Assembly: GCF_042887685.1 (NCBI RefSeq)
Contig: NZ_JBHVOS010000016.1
Span: forward strand, 59,201 to 123,200
Origin: Oerskovia sp042887685
GTDB lineage: Bacteria; Actinomycetota; Actinomycetes; Actinomycetales; Cellulomonadaceae
Reading direction: 5' to 3'
DNA length: 64,000 bases
The notes below the pieces were generated by a model. It made no database searches and had not been told where the DNA came from. It saw only the letters and a program-made list of their open reading frames with translations. The position numbers were made by a program, and so were the translations under genes. Positions 15,866 to 24,707 of the stretch are shown here, one piece after another. Each line of letters starts with the position of its first letter. Within the stretch, counting starts at the first letter, position 1.

Positions 15866-15880
15866 TGCCCGACGGCGCCA
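15866..15880. repeat. Family A core, intergenic
   Basis: ATGCCCGACGGCGCC, 33 bp past the GntR stop codon. A single half-site with no close inverted partner. Confidence 0.4.
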
Positions 15881-15964
15881 CGCACCGGGTCAGCGGCCTC
15901 TCGTCCTGAGACGGTCGCCCCGGGAGACTGTTCCGGCGCCGACTCGGGGGTAACCTCGTCGCTC

Positions 15965-17341
15965 GTGCCCCGCCTCGACGGCATCCTTGCCGACACGACC
16001 CCGCTCCGCGTCTCCCCACCCTTCCGCAGGCTGTGGTGGGGGCTCGGGATCTCCAACCTCGGTTCGCAGCTCACGGTCGTGGCCGTGGGCCTCCAGGTCT
16101 ACGCGCTCACGGGCTCGACGCTCGCGGTCGGCGTGCTCGGGATCTTCGCGCTCGTGCCCCTCGTGGCCCTCGGCCTCTACGGGGGCGCGCTCGTCGACGC
16201 GTACGACCGCCGCAAGGTCGCGCTGCTCGCGTCGTGGGCGCTGTGGGTCGTCACGGGGCTGCTCGCGCTCCAGGCGTGGCTCGACGTCGGGTCCGTCGGG
16301 GTCCTGTACGGGCTCGTCGCGCTCCAGTCCGCTGCGTTCGCGATCAACAACCCCGCACGCTCGGCGATCATCCCGCGCCTGGTCGAGCCCCGGCTGCTGC
16401 CCGCCGCGAACGCGCTCCAGACCATCTCGTGGAGCATCGCACTGACCGTGGGTCCGCTGCTCGGCGCGTTCCTCGTGGCGCTGTGGGGCTACGGGATCGC
16501 GTACTCGATCGACGTGGTGCTGTTCGCGGCGGCGCTGTGGGCCGTGTGGCGGCTGCCGTCGATCCCGCCGGTCCCCACCGACGCCCCCGCCGGCGACGTG
16601 TCAGAACCTGCGAGCACCCCAGGTCACGCCGGTCCTGACGGCGTCGCGGTCGCCGTCGACGACGCGCCCCGGCGCAAGGTGGTCGGCATCAGCTCGGTGG
16701 TCGACGGCCTGCGCTACCTCGCGACCCGGCCCAACGTCCGCACGACGTTCCTCGTCGACCTCGCCGCGATGATCCTCGCCTTCCCGCGCGTGCTGCTGCC
16801 CGCGGTCGGCGTCCTGTTCATCGGCGGCGGCGAGACCACGACGGGCGTCCTCAGCGCGGCCTTCGCGGTCGGCGCGGTGCTCGCCGGGGTGTTCTCCGGG
16901 GCGCTGTCGCGCGTGCGCTGGCAGGGCCTCGTGATCGCGTGGGCCATCACGGCGTGGGGGCTGTCGATCGCGGCCTTCGGCGCCGTGCTGCTCCTGGTCG
17001 GTTCGACCAACCCGCCGCAGGTGCTCGTGGGCGGGCTGGTCGCCGCGTGCGTCGCCCTCGCGCTCGCAGGGGCCTCCGACGCCGTGAGCGCGGTCTTCCG
17101 CCAGACGATCCTGCAGACCGCGACACCCGACGACATGCGCGGTCGCCTCCAGGGCGTGTTCATCGTGGTCGTCGCGGGCGGCCCGCGCCTGGGCGAGGTC
17201 GTGCTCGGGGCGCAGGCGAGCTGGTTCGGGGAGGCGTGGGCCGCGGTCGCGGGCGGGCTGGCCTGCATCGTCGTCGTCTGGCTGATCCTGCGCGCCCAGC
17301 CACGCTTCCTGAGGTACGACGCGCTGCACCCCGAGCCGTAG
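15965..17341 (+). CDS. MFS exporter of the EntS/MFS_3 type
   Basis: A 458-residue major-facilitator protein with about 11-12 helices. It resembles EntS-like exporters: FRRLWWGLGISNLGSQLTVV at the first helix, GALVDAYDRRKV in the 2-3 loop and RLQGVFIVVVAGGPRLGEV near the end. A long polar loop (about residues 202-240) separates the two halves. Substrate unknown; siderophore or drug export is possible. GTG at 15965 was chosen because a TAACCT box ends 8 bp upstream and the frame before it is low-complexity. No partner gene. Confidence 0.82.
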   Translation: MPRLDGILADTTPLRVSPPFRRLWWGLGISNLGSQLTVVAVGLQVYALTGSTLAVGVLGIFALVPLVALGLYGGALVDAYDRRKVALLASWALWVVTGLLALQAWLDVGSVGVLYGLVALQSAAFAINNPARSAIIPRLVEPRLLPAANALQTISWSIALTVGPLLGAFLVALWGYGIAYSIDVVLFAAALWAVWRLPSIPPVPTDAPAGDVSEPASTPGHAGPDGVAVAVDDAPRRKVVGISSVVDGLRYLATRPNVRTTFLVDLAAMILAFPRVLLPAVGVLFIGGGETTTGVLSAAFAVGAVLAGVFSGALSRVRWQGLVIAWAITAWGLSIAAFGAVLLLVGSTNPPQVLVGGLVAACVALALAGASDAVSAVFRQTILQTATPDDMRGRLQGVFIVVVAGGPRLGEVVLGAQASWFGEAWAAVAGGLACIVVVWLILRAQPRFLRYDALHPEP

Positions 17342-17349
17342 GGCGGGGT

Positions 17350-17413
17350 GCGGGACCGCGCGCCGGGGAGTCGCGGGACCGCGCGCCGGGGAGTCGCGGG
17401 ACCGCGCCCCGGG
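17350..17413. repeat. 23-bp tandem repeats, about 2.8 copies
   Basis: A unit starting GCGGGACCGCGCGCC is repeated at 17350, 17373 and 17396, directly after the MFS stop codon. Together with the hairpin at 17474-17534 it fills most of the 323-bp gene-free stretch 17342-17664; I see no gene or RNA there. Confidence 0.8.
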
Positions 17414-17473
17414 CGACGGGGTTGCGCGCCGCTCGAGGGCCCGACGACGTCGGCCCGGATCGTCGGTCGGCTC

Positions 17474-17534
17474 GCCGAGCGTGCAGTTCGGGTCGCGCAG
17501 CGAGGCTGTCGGCAGCCCGAACTGCACACTCGGC
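17474..17534. terminator. Long hairpin, family C
   Basis: GCCGAGCGTGCAGTTCGGG at the left pairs with CCCGAACTGCACACTCGGC at the right (one mismatch) around a 23-base loop. Almost the same sequence recurs at 19073, 31410 and 33459. It lies 133 bp past the MFS gene; probably a terminator or a mobile palindromic element. Confidence 0.75.
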
Positions 17535-17664
17535 GACCTGGGCCTGCGTGCGCAGCCGGGGGTGGGCCCGTAGCCGGGCGGTGGCATGACCTCCGAGGTC
17601 ATCGACAGGGCGCACGTAGCCCCACGAGAGTGGGACCCACAGCACCCGTCCACCGGAGGTCACG

Positions 17665-18126
17665 ATGCATCCCGCACCCGCCACAGCCGATACTGCCCGC
17701 ACTTCTGCCGCCCACCCAGAGTCCACCGCCGACCGCACGTCCACCGTCCCCGAGGCTCTCCTGCGGGGAGCGATCCGGACCGACGCCGTCGTCGGGCTGG
17801 TGAGCGCGCCGCTGCTGCTGGCGGCCGCGGTCCCGCTCGCCGACCCGCTCGGGCTGCCCGTCCCGCTCCTGGTCGGGGCGGGCGTCGTGCTGCTGCTCCT
17901 CGCGACCTTCCTGTGGTTCACCGCGCGCGCCGTGCCGCTCCACCGGGGCGCCGCACGGGCAGTCGTCGCCGCCAACTGCTCGTGGATGGCCGCGAGCGTC
18001 GCCGTCCTGGTGGTCTGGTCGCCGACGCTCTGGGGAGTCCTCTTCGTGGCAGCCCAGGCCCTCGCGGTCCTGTGGATCACGATCACCGAAGCGGTGGGCC
18101 TGCGTCGTCTGCGCGGCGGCCGGTGA
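17665..18126 (+). CDS. Small four-helix membrane protein
   Basis: The 153-residue protein has a 35-residue polar N-terminus and four membrane helices (about 42-60, 66-88, 99-118 and 122-140). GGAGGTCACG precedes the ATG at 17665. Its TGA overlaps the GTG start of the next gene, an XRE regulator, so the two form a coupled pair. I do not recognise the family; the pairing suggests that it is controlled by, or modulates, that regulator. Confidence 0.7.
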   Translation: MHPAPATADTARTSAAHPESTADRTSTVPEALLRGAIRTDAVVGLVSAPLLLAAAVPLADPLGLPVPLLVGAGVVLLLLATFLWFTARAVPLHRGAARAVVAANCSWMAASVAVLVVWSPTLWGVLFVAAQALAVLWITITEAVGLRRLRGGR

Positions 18127-19007
18127 CGGGGCAGGCGGTAGCGCGTCCCGCGGTCCGGGCGGCGACGGGCGGCCCCGCAGCCGCGCCGCGCCAGGCCACC
18201 GTGGGTGCGCTGCTGCGGGAGTGGCGTGAGCGTCGGCGCGTCAGCCAGCTCGCGCTCTCGATCGAGGCGGACGTCTCGACCCGGCACCTGAGCTGCGTCG
18301 AGACCGGGAGGTCCCGGCCGAGCCCAGGGCTCGTGGCCCGGCTGGGGGAGGTCCTGGACGTCCCGTTGCGGGAGCGGAACCGTCTGATGCTGGCCGCAGG
18401 GTATGCGCCCGCCCATCCCGAGACCCCGGTCGCGGCGCTCGAGTCCCTGCGCGCGTCGCTGCGGGCCGTCCTGGACGCGCACGACCCGTTCCCGGCCTTC
18501 GTCGTGGACCGGACGTGGACGGTGGTCGAGGCCAACGCGTCGGTCCAGGTGCTGCTCGACGGGGTCGACGAGGACCTGCTGACCGAGCCCGTGAACGTGC
18601 TCCGCATCGGACTGCACCCGCGAGGGATGGCGCCGCGCGTCGTCGACCTCCGACGGTGGCGCGAGGAGCTGCTGGGCCGGCTGCGGCGCCAGGTCGGGTG
18701 GAGCGCCGACGATGACCTCGCGGACCTCTACCGCGAGCTCGACGGGTACCCGGTCGCGCCCGGCCCCGCCGCGGCCCCGGGACCGGCCGACCCCGAGCAG
18801 AGCAGCCTCGCGATCCCGTTCCGCCTGCGGTACGGCGACGACGAGCTCGCGTTCCTGGGGATGGTCACGACCTTCGGGACGCCCGTCGACGTCACGCTGT
18901 CCGAGCTCACGATCGAGACGTTCCTCCCGGCCGACGACCGCACGGCCGAGGTCCTGCGCGCGGCGGCGGAGGCGCGCCGGGAGGCCGCGCGGTCCGTGGC
19001 CGGGTAG
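18123..19007 (+). CDS. XRE-family regulator with MmyB-like ligand domain
   Basis: The 294-residue protein begins with a 20-residue Ala-rich leader, then a helix-turn-helix (about 28-85; LREWRERRRVSQLALSIEADVSTRHLSCVETGRSRPS) and a PAS-like MmyB ligand-binding domain (about 105-275; VDRTWTVVEANASVQVLLDGV). Proteins of this type are common regulators in actinobacteria and usually control a neighbouring gene, here probably the membrane protein before it. GTG at 18123 sits on that gene's stop (GTGA). Confidence 0.88.
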   Translation: MTGQAVARPAVRAATGGPAAAPRQATVGALLREWRERRRVSQLALSIEADVSTRHLSCVETGRSRPSPGLVARLGEVLDVPLRERNRLMLAAGYAPAHPETPVAALESLRASLRAVLDAHDPFPAFVVDRTWTVVEANASVQVLLDGVDEDLLTEPVNVLRIGLHPRGMAPRVVDLRRWREELLGRLRRQVGWSADDDLADLYRELDGYPVAPGPAAAPGPADPEQSSLAIPFRLRYGDDELAFLGMVTTFGTPVDVTLSELTIETFLPADDRTAEVLRAAAEARREAARSVAG

Positions 19008-19072
19008 CGGTGCGGGGTGAGCCCTGGGGACGAGGCTGCCCGACGACGTCGCGCCGGTCCCCGAGGCCGCTC

Positions 19073-19132
19073 GCCGAGCGTGCAGTTCGGGTCGTCCTAC
19101 GCGCCTGGCGACAGCCCGAACTGCACACTCGG
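19073..19132. terminator. Long hairpin, family C
   Basis: GCCGAGCGTGCAGTTCGGG and CCCGAACTGCACACTCGGT are nearly perfect complements. It starts 66 bp beyond the XRE stop and ends 5 bp before the next ATG, so it may also affect that gene's translation start. Confidence 0.75.
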
Positions 19133-19136
19133 TGAC

Positions 19137-19802
19137 ATGCCGCCGCGGTACCGTCCCCTGGTGGAGATCGACGAGGAGCCGCCGCCCGTCTGGTTCGGGC
19201 ACGAGGTCCGGGTGCTCGCGCCCTCGGGTGCGGACGTGGGGGTCGGCGTGGTGCGCGGGGTCGTCCGCCCGTGGCGAGGTCGCCCCTGGTCGTTCACGGT
19301 CGCGCTCGACGACACAGGAGACCTCGTCGGCGTCACCGCGGCCCGGGTCGTGCCGACCGGCTGGTTCCGGGAGGACGACGGCACGCGGCTCACCGCTGAC
19401 GAGCACGCACGCGGGAGGGTCGGAGGCGTCCGGCCGGGGGACCGCATGCGCCACCGCCACGTGACGCTGCGGTCCCACGTCCAGGCGCGTGACGCGGACG
19501 AGGCTGTGGCACGGACACGCGAGCTCGTCGCGGCGCTGGGCCTCGACACCGTCGACGTCGACGAGCCCGTCGAGCACGGGAAGGTCCCGGGGACCTGGGT
19601 CGTCGTGACCGGGCTCTCGTGGCCGGCCGGCGCAGGTGACGACGCCGAGGTCGTGATCGCACGCCTCACGGAAGCGACAGGTCTCGACTGGGGAGCGGTC
19701 TCGGGCGGGCCGGACGGGTGCGACGCCGTCTGGGACCCGGGCGACGCCGTCGGCCCTCCGACGGCGCACGTCACCTGGATGATCCTCGACGCGGTGCCGT
19801 GA
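19137..19802 (+). CDS. Uncharacterised 221-residue protein
   Basis: Soluble protein with no signal peptide or membrane helix. It has an N-terminal beta-rich part (PVWFGHEVRVLAPSGADVGV, with several Trp residues) and a C-terminal part VTLRSHVQARDADEAVARTRELV ... WVVVTGLSWPAG that looks like an alpha/beta fold. I do not recognise a family. The ATG at 19137 directly follows a family C hairpin and lacks a ribosome site; GTG at 19161 (VEIDEEPPPV) is a realistic alternative. The C-terminus contains GDAVGPP, which resembles a family A insertion. Confidence 0.55.
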   Translation: MPPRYRPLVEIDEEPPPVWFGHEVRVLAPSGADVGVGVVRGVVRPWRGRPWSFTVALDDTGDLVGVTAARVVPTGWFREDDGTRLTADEHARGRVGGVRPGDRMRHRHVTLRSHVQARDADEAVARTRELVAALGLDTVDVDEPVEHGKVPGTWVVVTGLSWPAGAGDDAEVVIARLTEATGLDWGAVSGGPDGCDAVWDPGDAVGPPTAHVTWMILDAVP

Positions 19803-19895
19803 CCTGCAGGGTGACCCTCACCACGGTCGCTCACCGCGCGACCACGCCTCCTCCTCACTATCGTCGAAGGACAACCTGACACGGAGGGGGTCGTC

Positions 19896-21383
19896 ATGAC
19901 CAGCAACGACGCGGGAGCGGCTGGGGACGCACAGGCCCAGGCCAGGGCCAAGCGGCTGAACAAGAAGGTCGTCGGGATCAGCCTGGCCGCCGCACTGGGT
20001 GGCTTCCTGTTCGGGTTCGACACGGCGGTGATCAACGGGGCCGTCGACTCCTTGTCCGAGACGTTCGAGCTGAACGCGGCGATCACAGGTTTTGCGGTGT
20101 CGTCGGCGCTCATAGGCTGTGCGGTGGGCGCCTGGTTCGCGGGGCCGGTCGCGAACAAGATCGGCCGCATCAAGGTCATGCTCATCGCGTCGGCACTGTT
20201 CTTCGTGTCGGCGTTCGGTTCGGGTCTCGCGTTCTCGGTGGTCGACCTGATCATCTGGCGCGTGGTCGGCGGCCTGGGTATCGGTGCCGCGTCGGTCATC
20301 GCGCCCGCGTACATCGCCGAGGTCTCGCCGGCACGCATCCGTGGGCGGCTGGGGTCGTTGCAGCAGCTCGCGATCGTGACCGGCATCTTCGCCTCCCTCC
20401 TCACGGACGCCGCGCTGGCGGGTGCTGCCGGGGGCGCGTCGAACGTCCTGTGGCTCGGGCAGGAGGCATGGCGCTGGATGTTCATGGCGGCTGCGGTCCC
20501 GGCGGTCGCGTACGGACTGTTCGCGCTCCGCATCCCGGAGTCGCCGCGCTACCTGGTGGCGAAGGGCGAGACGAAGAAGGCGGCCGACGTCCTGCGGGAG
20601 TTCACGGGGGTCGACGACGTCGACCACAAGATCGCGGACATCGAGGACTCCCTCAAGTCCGACACCAAGGCGTCGCTCAGGGACCTGAGAGGCAAGCGCC
20701 TGGGCCTCAAGCCGATCGTCTGGGTCGGCATCCTGCTCTCGGTCTTCCAGCAGTTCGTCGGGATCAACGTGATCTTCTACTACTCGACGACGCTGTGGCG
20801 GTCGGTCGGGTTCTCGGAGGACGACGCCCTGCTGACCTCGGTCATCACGTCGGTCACGAACATCGTCGTCACGATCGTCGCGATCCTCCTGATCGACCGG
20901 ATCGGCCGCCGCATCCTGCTCCTGGCGGGCTCGACGGGCATGTTCGTCTCGCTCGGCATGATGGCCATCGCGTTCACGCAGGCGACGATGACCACGGCCT
21001 CCGACGGCACCTCCACGGCCTCGCTCGACGGCGCCTGGGCCACGGTCGCGCTCATCGCGGCCAACGCGTTCGTGGTGTTCTTCGGGGCGTCGTGGGGGCC
21101 GGTCGTCTGGGTGCTGCTGGGGGAGATGTTCCCCAACCGCATCCGTGCGACGGCGCTCGCGGTCGCGGCTGCGGCGCAGTGGGTCGCGAACTTCGCGATC
21201 TCGACGACCTTCCCCGTGCTGGCCGACATCGGCCTGAGCTTCGCGTACGCGTTCTACGCGTTCTTCGCGCTGCTGTCGCTGTTCTTCGTGTTCTACAAGA
21301 TCCCGGAGACGCGCGGCAAGGAGCTCGAGGACATGCGTGACGACTTCGTCATCAAGCGCGGCCACATCGTCGAGTCGGCCTGA
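19896..21383 (+). CDS. Sugar porter family MFS transporter
   Basis: A 495-residue, 12-helix sugar:H+ symporter. The sugar porter signatures are present: GFLFGFDTAVING (helix 1), PAYIAEVSPARIRGRLGSLQQ (helix 4-5), IPESPRYLVAKG before the central loop, QQFVGINVIFYYS (helix 7) and PETRGKELEDM near the end. It is closest to GlcP/XylE/GalP-type glucose or xylose importers. CGGAGGGGG precedes the ATG. Monocistronic, with a strong terminator 27 bp downstream. Confidence 0.93.
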   Translation: MTSNDAGAAGDAQAQARAKRLNKKVVGISLAAALGGFLFGFDTAVINGAVDSLSETFELNAAITGFAVSSALIGCAVGAWFAGPVANKIGRIKVMLIASALFFVSAFGSGLAFSVVDLIIWRVVGGLGIGAASVIAPAYIAEVSPARIRGRLGSLQQLAIVTGIFASLLTDAALAGAAGGASNVLWLGQEAWRWMFMAAAVPAVAYGLFALRIPESPRYLVAKGETKKAADVLREFTGVDDVDHKIADIEDSLKSDTKASLRDLRGKRLGLKPIVWVGILLSVFQQFVGINVIFYYSTTLWRSVGFSEDDALLTSVITSVTNIVVTIVAILLIDRIGRRILLLAGSTGMFVSLGMMAIAFTQATMTTASDGTSTASLDGAWATVALIAANAFVVFFGASWGPVVWVLLGEMFPNRIRATALAVAAAAQWVANFAISTTFPVLADIGLSFAYAFYAFFALLSLFFVFYKIPETRGKELEDMRDDFVIKRGHIVESA

Positions 21384-21410
21384 CGCGCCTCGTCCCTGCC
21401 GAGTAGTGAG

Positions 21411-21446
21411 CAGATGCCCCTGAGTCCCACGATTCAGGGGCATCTG
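21411..21446 (+). terminator. Rho-independent terminator
   Basis: CAGATGCCCCTGA and TCAGGGGCATCTG form a perfect 13-bp stem with a 10-base loop, followed by CCTTCTTCT. It also separates the convergent response-regulator gene. Confidence 0.9.
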
Positions 21447-21468
21447 CCTTCTTCTCGGCGGTGCGCGG

Positions 21469-22155
21469 CTACGCGAGCCCCGTGTCCCGTGCCACGATCG
21501 CGGCCTGCATGCGGGTCGTGACCTGCAGCTTGGCGAGCACGCGCGACACGTGCGTCTTCGCGGTGGCCTCGCTGATGACGAGCTCGTCGGCGATGCCCTG
21601 GTTCGACAGTCCCCGGCCGAGGGCCGCGAGCACGTCGGTCTCGCGCGGGGTCAGGTCGGACAGTCGCGGGTCGCCCGGCGTCCCCGTGCCCGACGGCGCC
21701 GCGCCCCCCGGGAGGTGAGCGCCGCCGTCGGGCCTGGGGGCGGACGCGAACGCCGCGAGCAGGCGGCGCGTGACCTCGGGCGCCAGGACGCCGTCCCCGG
21801 CCGCGACGCGTCGCACCGCGTCGACGAGGGCGGCCGGTTCCGCGGTCTTGAGCAGGAACCCTGCGGCCCCTGCGCGCAGGGCCTCGTCGACGTACTCGTC
21901 GAGGTCGAACGTCGTGAGGACGAGGACCTCGGCGAGGCGCTCGGTCACGATCGTGCGCGTGGCCTCGATGCCGTCGACGCCCGGCATGCGCAGGTCCATG
22001 AGGACGACCTCCGGACGCAGGGCGCGGGTGTTCGTGATCGCCGACGAGCCGTCGGCGGCCTCGCCCACGACCTCGATGTCCGGGGCCGACGCGAGCAGGA
22101 ACCGGAGCCCGGCGCGGATCGCGGCGTGGTCGTCGGCGAGCAGGACACGGATCAT
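21469..22155 (-). CDS. NarL/LuxR-type response regulator
   Basis: The 228-residue regulator has a receiver domain (1-120) with Asp8-Asp9, the phosphorylated Asp in VLMDLRMPG (about 54) and Lys in LLKTAEP, and a LuxR helix-turn-helix (about 165-228; LTPRETDVLAALGRGLSNQGIADEL). The linker of about 25 residues is longer than usual and consists of a family A inverted pair translated as PDGGAHLPGGAAPSGTG. ATG at 22155 overlaps the kinase stop (ATGA). Its partner is the histidine kinase directly upstream; the stimulus is unknown. Confidence 0.92.
   Translation of the reverse strand: MIRVLLADDHAAIRAGLRFLLASAPDIEVVGEAADGSSAITNTRALRPEVVLMDLRMPGVDGIEATRTIVTERLAEVLVLTTFDLDEYVDEALRAGAAGFLLKTAEPAALVDAVRRVAAGDGVLAPEVTRRLLAAFASAPRPDGGAHLPGGAAPSGTGTPGDPRLSDLTPRETDVLAALGRGLSNQGIADELVISEATAKTHVSRVLAKLQVTTRMQAAIVARDTGLA
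21687..21732. repeat. Family A inverted pair inside the response-regulator linker
   Basis: GCCCGACGGCG... on one side and GCCGCCGTCGGGC on the other can pair as a hairpin. The whole element is translated as the flexible linker between receiver and DNA-binding domains. Confidence 0.6.
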
Positions 22156-23630
22156 GCGGGGGCTCCAGGAGGGTCTTCCGGGTCGGGTGCGGGCGAGGTC
22201 GGTCCTGACACCTCCGTGCAGGACCGGCCCAGCGGCAGCTCGGCCCGGACGGTCCACGAGTCCCCGGCGCCGGTCGGGCCCGCCCGGAAGGTGCCGCCGA
22301 GCGCCTCGGCGCGTTCCCGCATGGTGAGGAGCCCGGTGCGAGCGCTGAGGCTCGGTGCCAACGGTCCGGGCCGGGCGGTCTGCGTGCTCGTGACCTCGAC
22401 CGTGAGGACCGGGTCGGGCGCCTCGTCCAGCCCGAGCACGACCCGCACGCGGGCTCCCGGGGCGTGCTTGGCCGCGTTCGTCAGCGCCTCCTGGACGATC
22501 CGGTGCGCGGCCTGGTCGAGAGCCGACGGCAGGTGGACGGACCGGACGTCGTCGGGGTCCTCGACCTCGACCGTGATGCCCTGGGTGCGCGCGGACGCGA
22601 TCACGTCGTCCATCCCGGCGAGGCGCGCGGGGGCCGCGACCGCCTCGCCCGCGAGCACCGTGCCGCCCGCCGCGTCGTGGACGGTGGACGCGCCGTCGCG
22701 GGGGAGGTCGGACCGCAGCAGCAGGATCATGGCCCGCATCTCCTCGAGCGACGTGATGCTGCTCGACCGCACGAGCTCGAGCGCCGCCCGGTCCTTGGCC
22801 GCGTCCGGGGGCGACGCGAGCGCGGCCCCCGAGTGGATCGCGATGGCCGACAGGTGCGACGCGATGACGTCGTGCAGGTCGCGTGCCATCGCCGCACGCT
22901 CGGCCCGTACGGCCTCGTGCTGGCCGAGCTCGGCGATCCGCTCCAGGTCGGAGGCGCGCTGCGCCTCGAGGTCGGCCCGCTGGGCCGCGAGGTCGGCGAG
23001 GTTGGTCTTCTGCCGCACGTTCGCGGCCCACCACAGCGGGGTCGCGATGATCGCGGCCGCCTGGATCCCTCCCAGGACGAACCCCTTCACGTCCCGGAAG
23101 TACTCGCCCGTGGCGACCGCGGCCGCGGCGACGAGCACCGTCACCGCGATATTGACCACCCGTCGCAGCCGCCTGCTCCCGTAGAGCCCGCACGCGAAGA
23201 GCAGCTCCCACAGGACGAGGAGGACGCTCAGGCTCCCCCCGATCGCGATGTCCGCGAGCAGCGCGACCAGCCCGCCGACCAGCGCGAGCGCCGTGCGGCG
23301 GCGCTTGACGAGCAGCATGAGGCAGCCGACCGCGAGGGGCAGGACGTGCCACCACCGGTTGGCCGGCTCGACGAACGGCGGGAACGACCACACCGCGACG
23401 ACCCCGACCGCGAGCAGCGCGACCCCGAGCACGAACGTCCCGGCCGCGTCGTACGGGTCCCCGCCGGGCCCGTCGTCGCGGAAGCCGGCGTCGATCCGGC
23501 GCACGACCCGCCGCACGCGCGAGGCGCCCGGCGCCACGGCGTCGCCGAGCCCCCCGGCCGCAGCGTCACCGGGGGACGGGTGGTCGGCGTGCGCGGGTCG
23601 GGGCGCGGCCGCGGGCAGGGGGTCGGGCAC
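22152..23630 (-). CDS. Sensor histidine kinase (HisKA_3 type)
   Basis: The 492-residue kinase has a polar N-terminus (1-60), about five to six membrane helices (60-200), a coiled coil (205-240), the HisKA_3 box RDLHDVIASHLSAIAIHS with the phosphorylated His, and an HATPase domain whose N box is EALTNAAKHAPG and G box GLLTMRERAEALGG. It phosphorylates the NarL-type regulator translated right after it. Start GTG at 23630 is provisional; several later starts are possible before the first helix. Confidence 0.9.
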   Translation of the reverse strand: MPDPLPAAAPRPAHADHPSPGDAAAGGLGDAVAPGASRVRRVVRRIDAGFRDDGPGGDPYDAAGTFVLGVALLAVGVVAVWSFPPFVEPANRWWHVLPLAVGCLMLLVKRRRTALALVGGLVALLADIAIGGSLSVLLVLWELLFACGLYGSRRLRRVVNIAVTVLVAAAAVATGEYFRDVKGFVLGGIQAAAIIATPLWWAANVRQKTNLADLAAQRADLEAQRASDLERIAELGQHEAVRAERAAMARDLHDVIASHLSAIAIHSGAALASPPDAAKDRAALELVRSSSITSLEEMRAMILLLRSDLPRDGASTVHDAAGGTVLAGEAVAAPARLAGMDDVIASARTQGITVEVEDPDDVRSVHLPSALDQAAHRIVQEALTNAAKHAPGARVRVVLGLDEAPDPVLTVEVTSTQTARPGPLAPSLSARTGLLTMRERAEALGGTFRAGPTGAGDSWTVRAELPLGRSCTEVSGPTSPAPDPEDPPGAPA

Positions 23631-23757
23631 GTCCCCATCTCAGCACAGGGGCGTCGCGCGCGGATCGCCCGAACGATGTACGGCGCGGCGTCCGGCGGAC
23701 CGAGGATCACTCGTCCGCCCGACGACGCCGGCCCCCGCCCCGCGCGAGGGTGGCGGC

Positions 23758-24552
23758 ATGGAACTCCTGCCTCTCCTCGGCGTGCTCGTGGTCCTGGCCC
23801 TCGTCGACTCGACGAGCTTCGGGACGCTGCTCATCCCCGTCTGGCTGCTCATGACGCCGGGGCGGGTGCGCGTCGCCCGCCTGCTCGTCTACCTGGGCAC
23901 GGTCGCCGGGTTCTACCTCGTGGTCGGGGTCGTCGTCGCGCTGGGCGCGGGGGCCTTCGCCGAAGGGTTCGGCGAGCTGTTCGAGACACGGCCCGCCCGG
24001 ATCGTCGAGCTCCTCGTGGGGGTCGCGCTGGTCGCGTACAGCTTCCGCCTCGACCGGCGGTCCAAGGGGTCGTCGGACGGTCAGGGTCGCGTCCTGCGGT
24101 GGCGGGCCCGCGCGATGGGGGCGTCGAGCGGGACGGGAGCGGCGCCGTCGGGCCTCACGCCCCTGTCCGACGGCGCAGCGCACCCCGCGCCCGTCGCGAC
24201 CGCGTCGCGCGCCGGCTCCGTGACGGCCCTCGTGGGGCTGGCGCTCGCGGCCGCGGCGATCGAGCTCGCGTCGATGCTCCCGTACCTCGCGGCGATCGGG
24301 ATGATGACCCGCGCGGACCTCGGGTGGCCTGCGACAGGGGTCGTCCTGGCGGGGTACTGCGTCGTCATGGTGCTGCCCGCGCTGCTGCTCATGGCGGCGC
24401 GCGTCCTCGCCGCCCGCCAGGTGGGGCCGCTGCTGGACCGGCTCAACGCGTGGATGACGAAGAACGCGGCATCGACCACGGCATGGGTCGTGGGGATCGT
24501 GGGCTTCCTGCTCGCACGCGACGCGGTGGTGTGGCTCGGCTGGATCGGGTGA
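23758..24552 (+). CDS. GAP/Sap-family membrane protein
   Basis: The 264-residue protein has about six helices and matches the GAP (Sap, sulfolipid-addressing) family: ELLPLLGVLVVLALVDSTSF at the N-terminus, VARLLVYLGTVAGFYLVVG, and AIELASMLPYLAAIGMMT. Related mycobacterial proteins move glycolipids or peptidolipids across the membrane; the lipid here is unknown. A polar central loop (about 110-155) contains a family A pair read as GAAPSGLTPLSDGAAHP. ATG at 23758; a GCGAGGG site precedes it. Confidence 0.75.
   Translation: MELLPLLGVLVVLALVDSTSFGTLLIPVWLLMTPGRVRVARLLVYLGTVAGFYLVVGVVVALGAGAFAEGFGELFETRPARIVELLVGVALVAYSFRLDRRSKGSSDGQGRVLRWRARAMGASSGTGAAPSGLTPLSDGAAHPAPVATASRAGSVTALVGLALAAAAIELASMLPYLAAIGMMTRADLGWPATGVVLAGYCVVMVLPALLLMAARVLAARQVGPLLDRLNAWMTKNAASTTAWVVGIVGFLLARDAVVWLGWIG
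24143..24180. repeat. Family A pair inside the GAP-family gene
   Basis: GCGCCGTCGGGCC and TCCGACGGCGCAGCG face outward and are both translated in the central cytoplasmic loop of the membrane protein. The second matches the CAGCG subtype at 761, 10894 and 54501. Confidence 0.55.
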
Positions 24553-24707
24553 ACGCTCTCGGCAGACCGGGGCGGGCCACCGGGTCCGCGTCTGCCCGGG
24601 TCCCTGTTTGCCGGAACGGCAACGGCGCTTGCGCGAGGGCCGGGCCAGGCGCCATGGTCGGGGAAGACGGCCGACCCCTGCGGCCCACCCCGACCCGAGG
24701 AGCCCGC

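Noticed and set aside
15122..17341. A fused 739-residue regulator-transporter
   Set aside because: The N-terminal part of this frame is out of frame with the GntR gene and is low-complexity; the MFS protein starts at GTG 15965.
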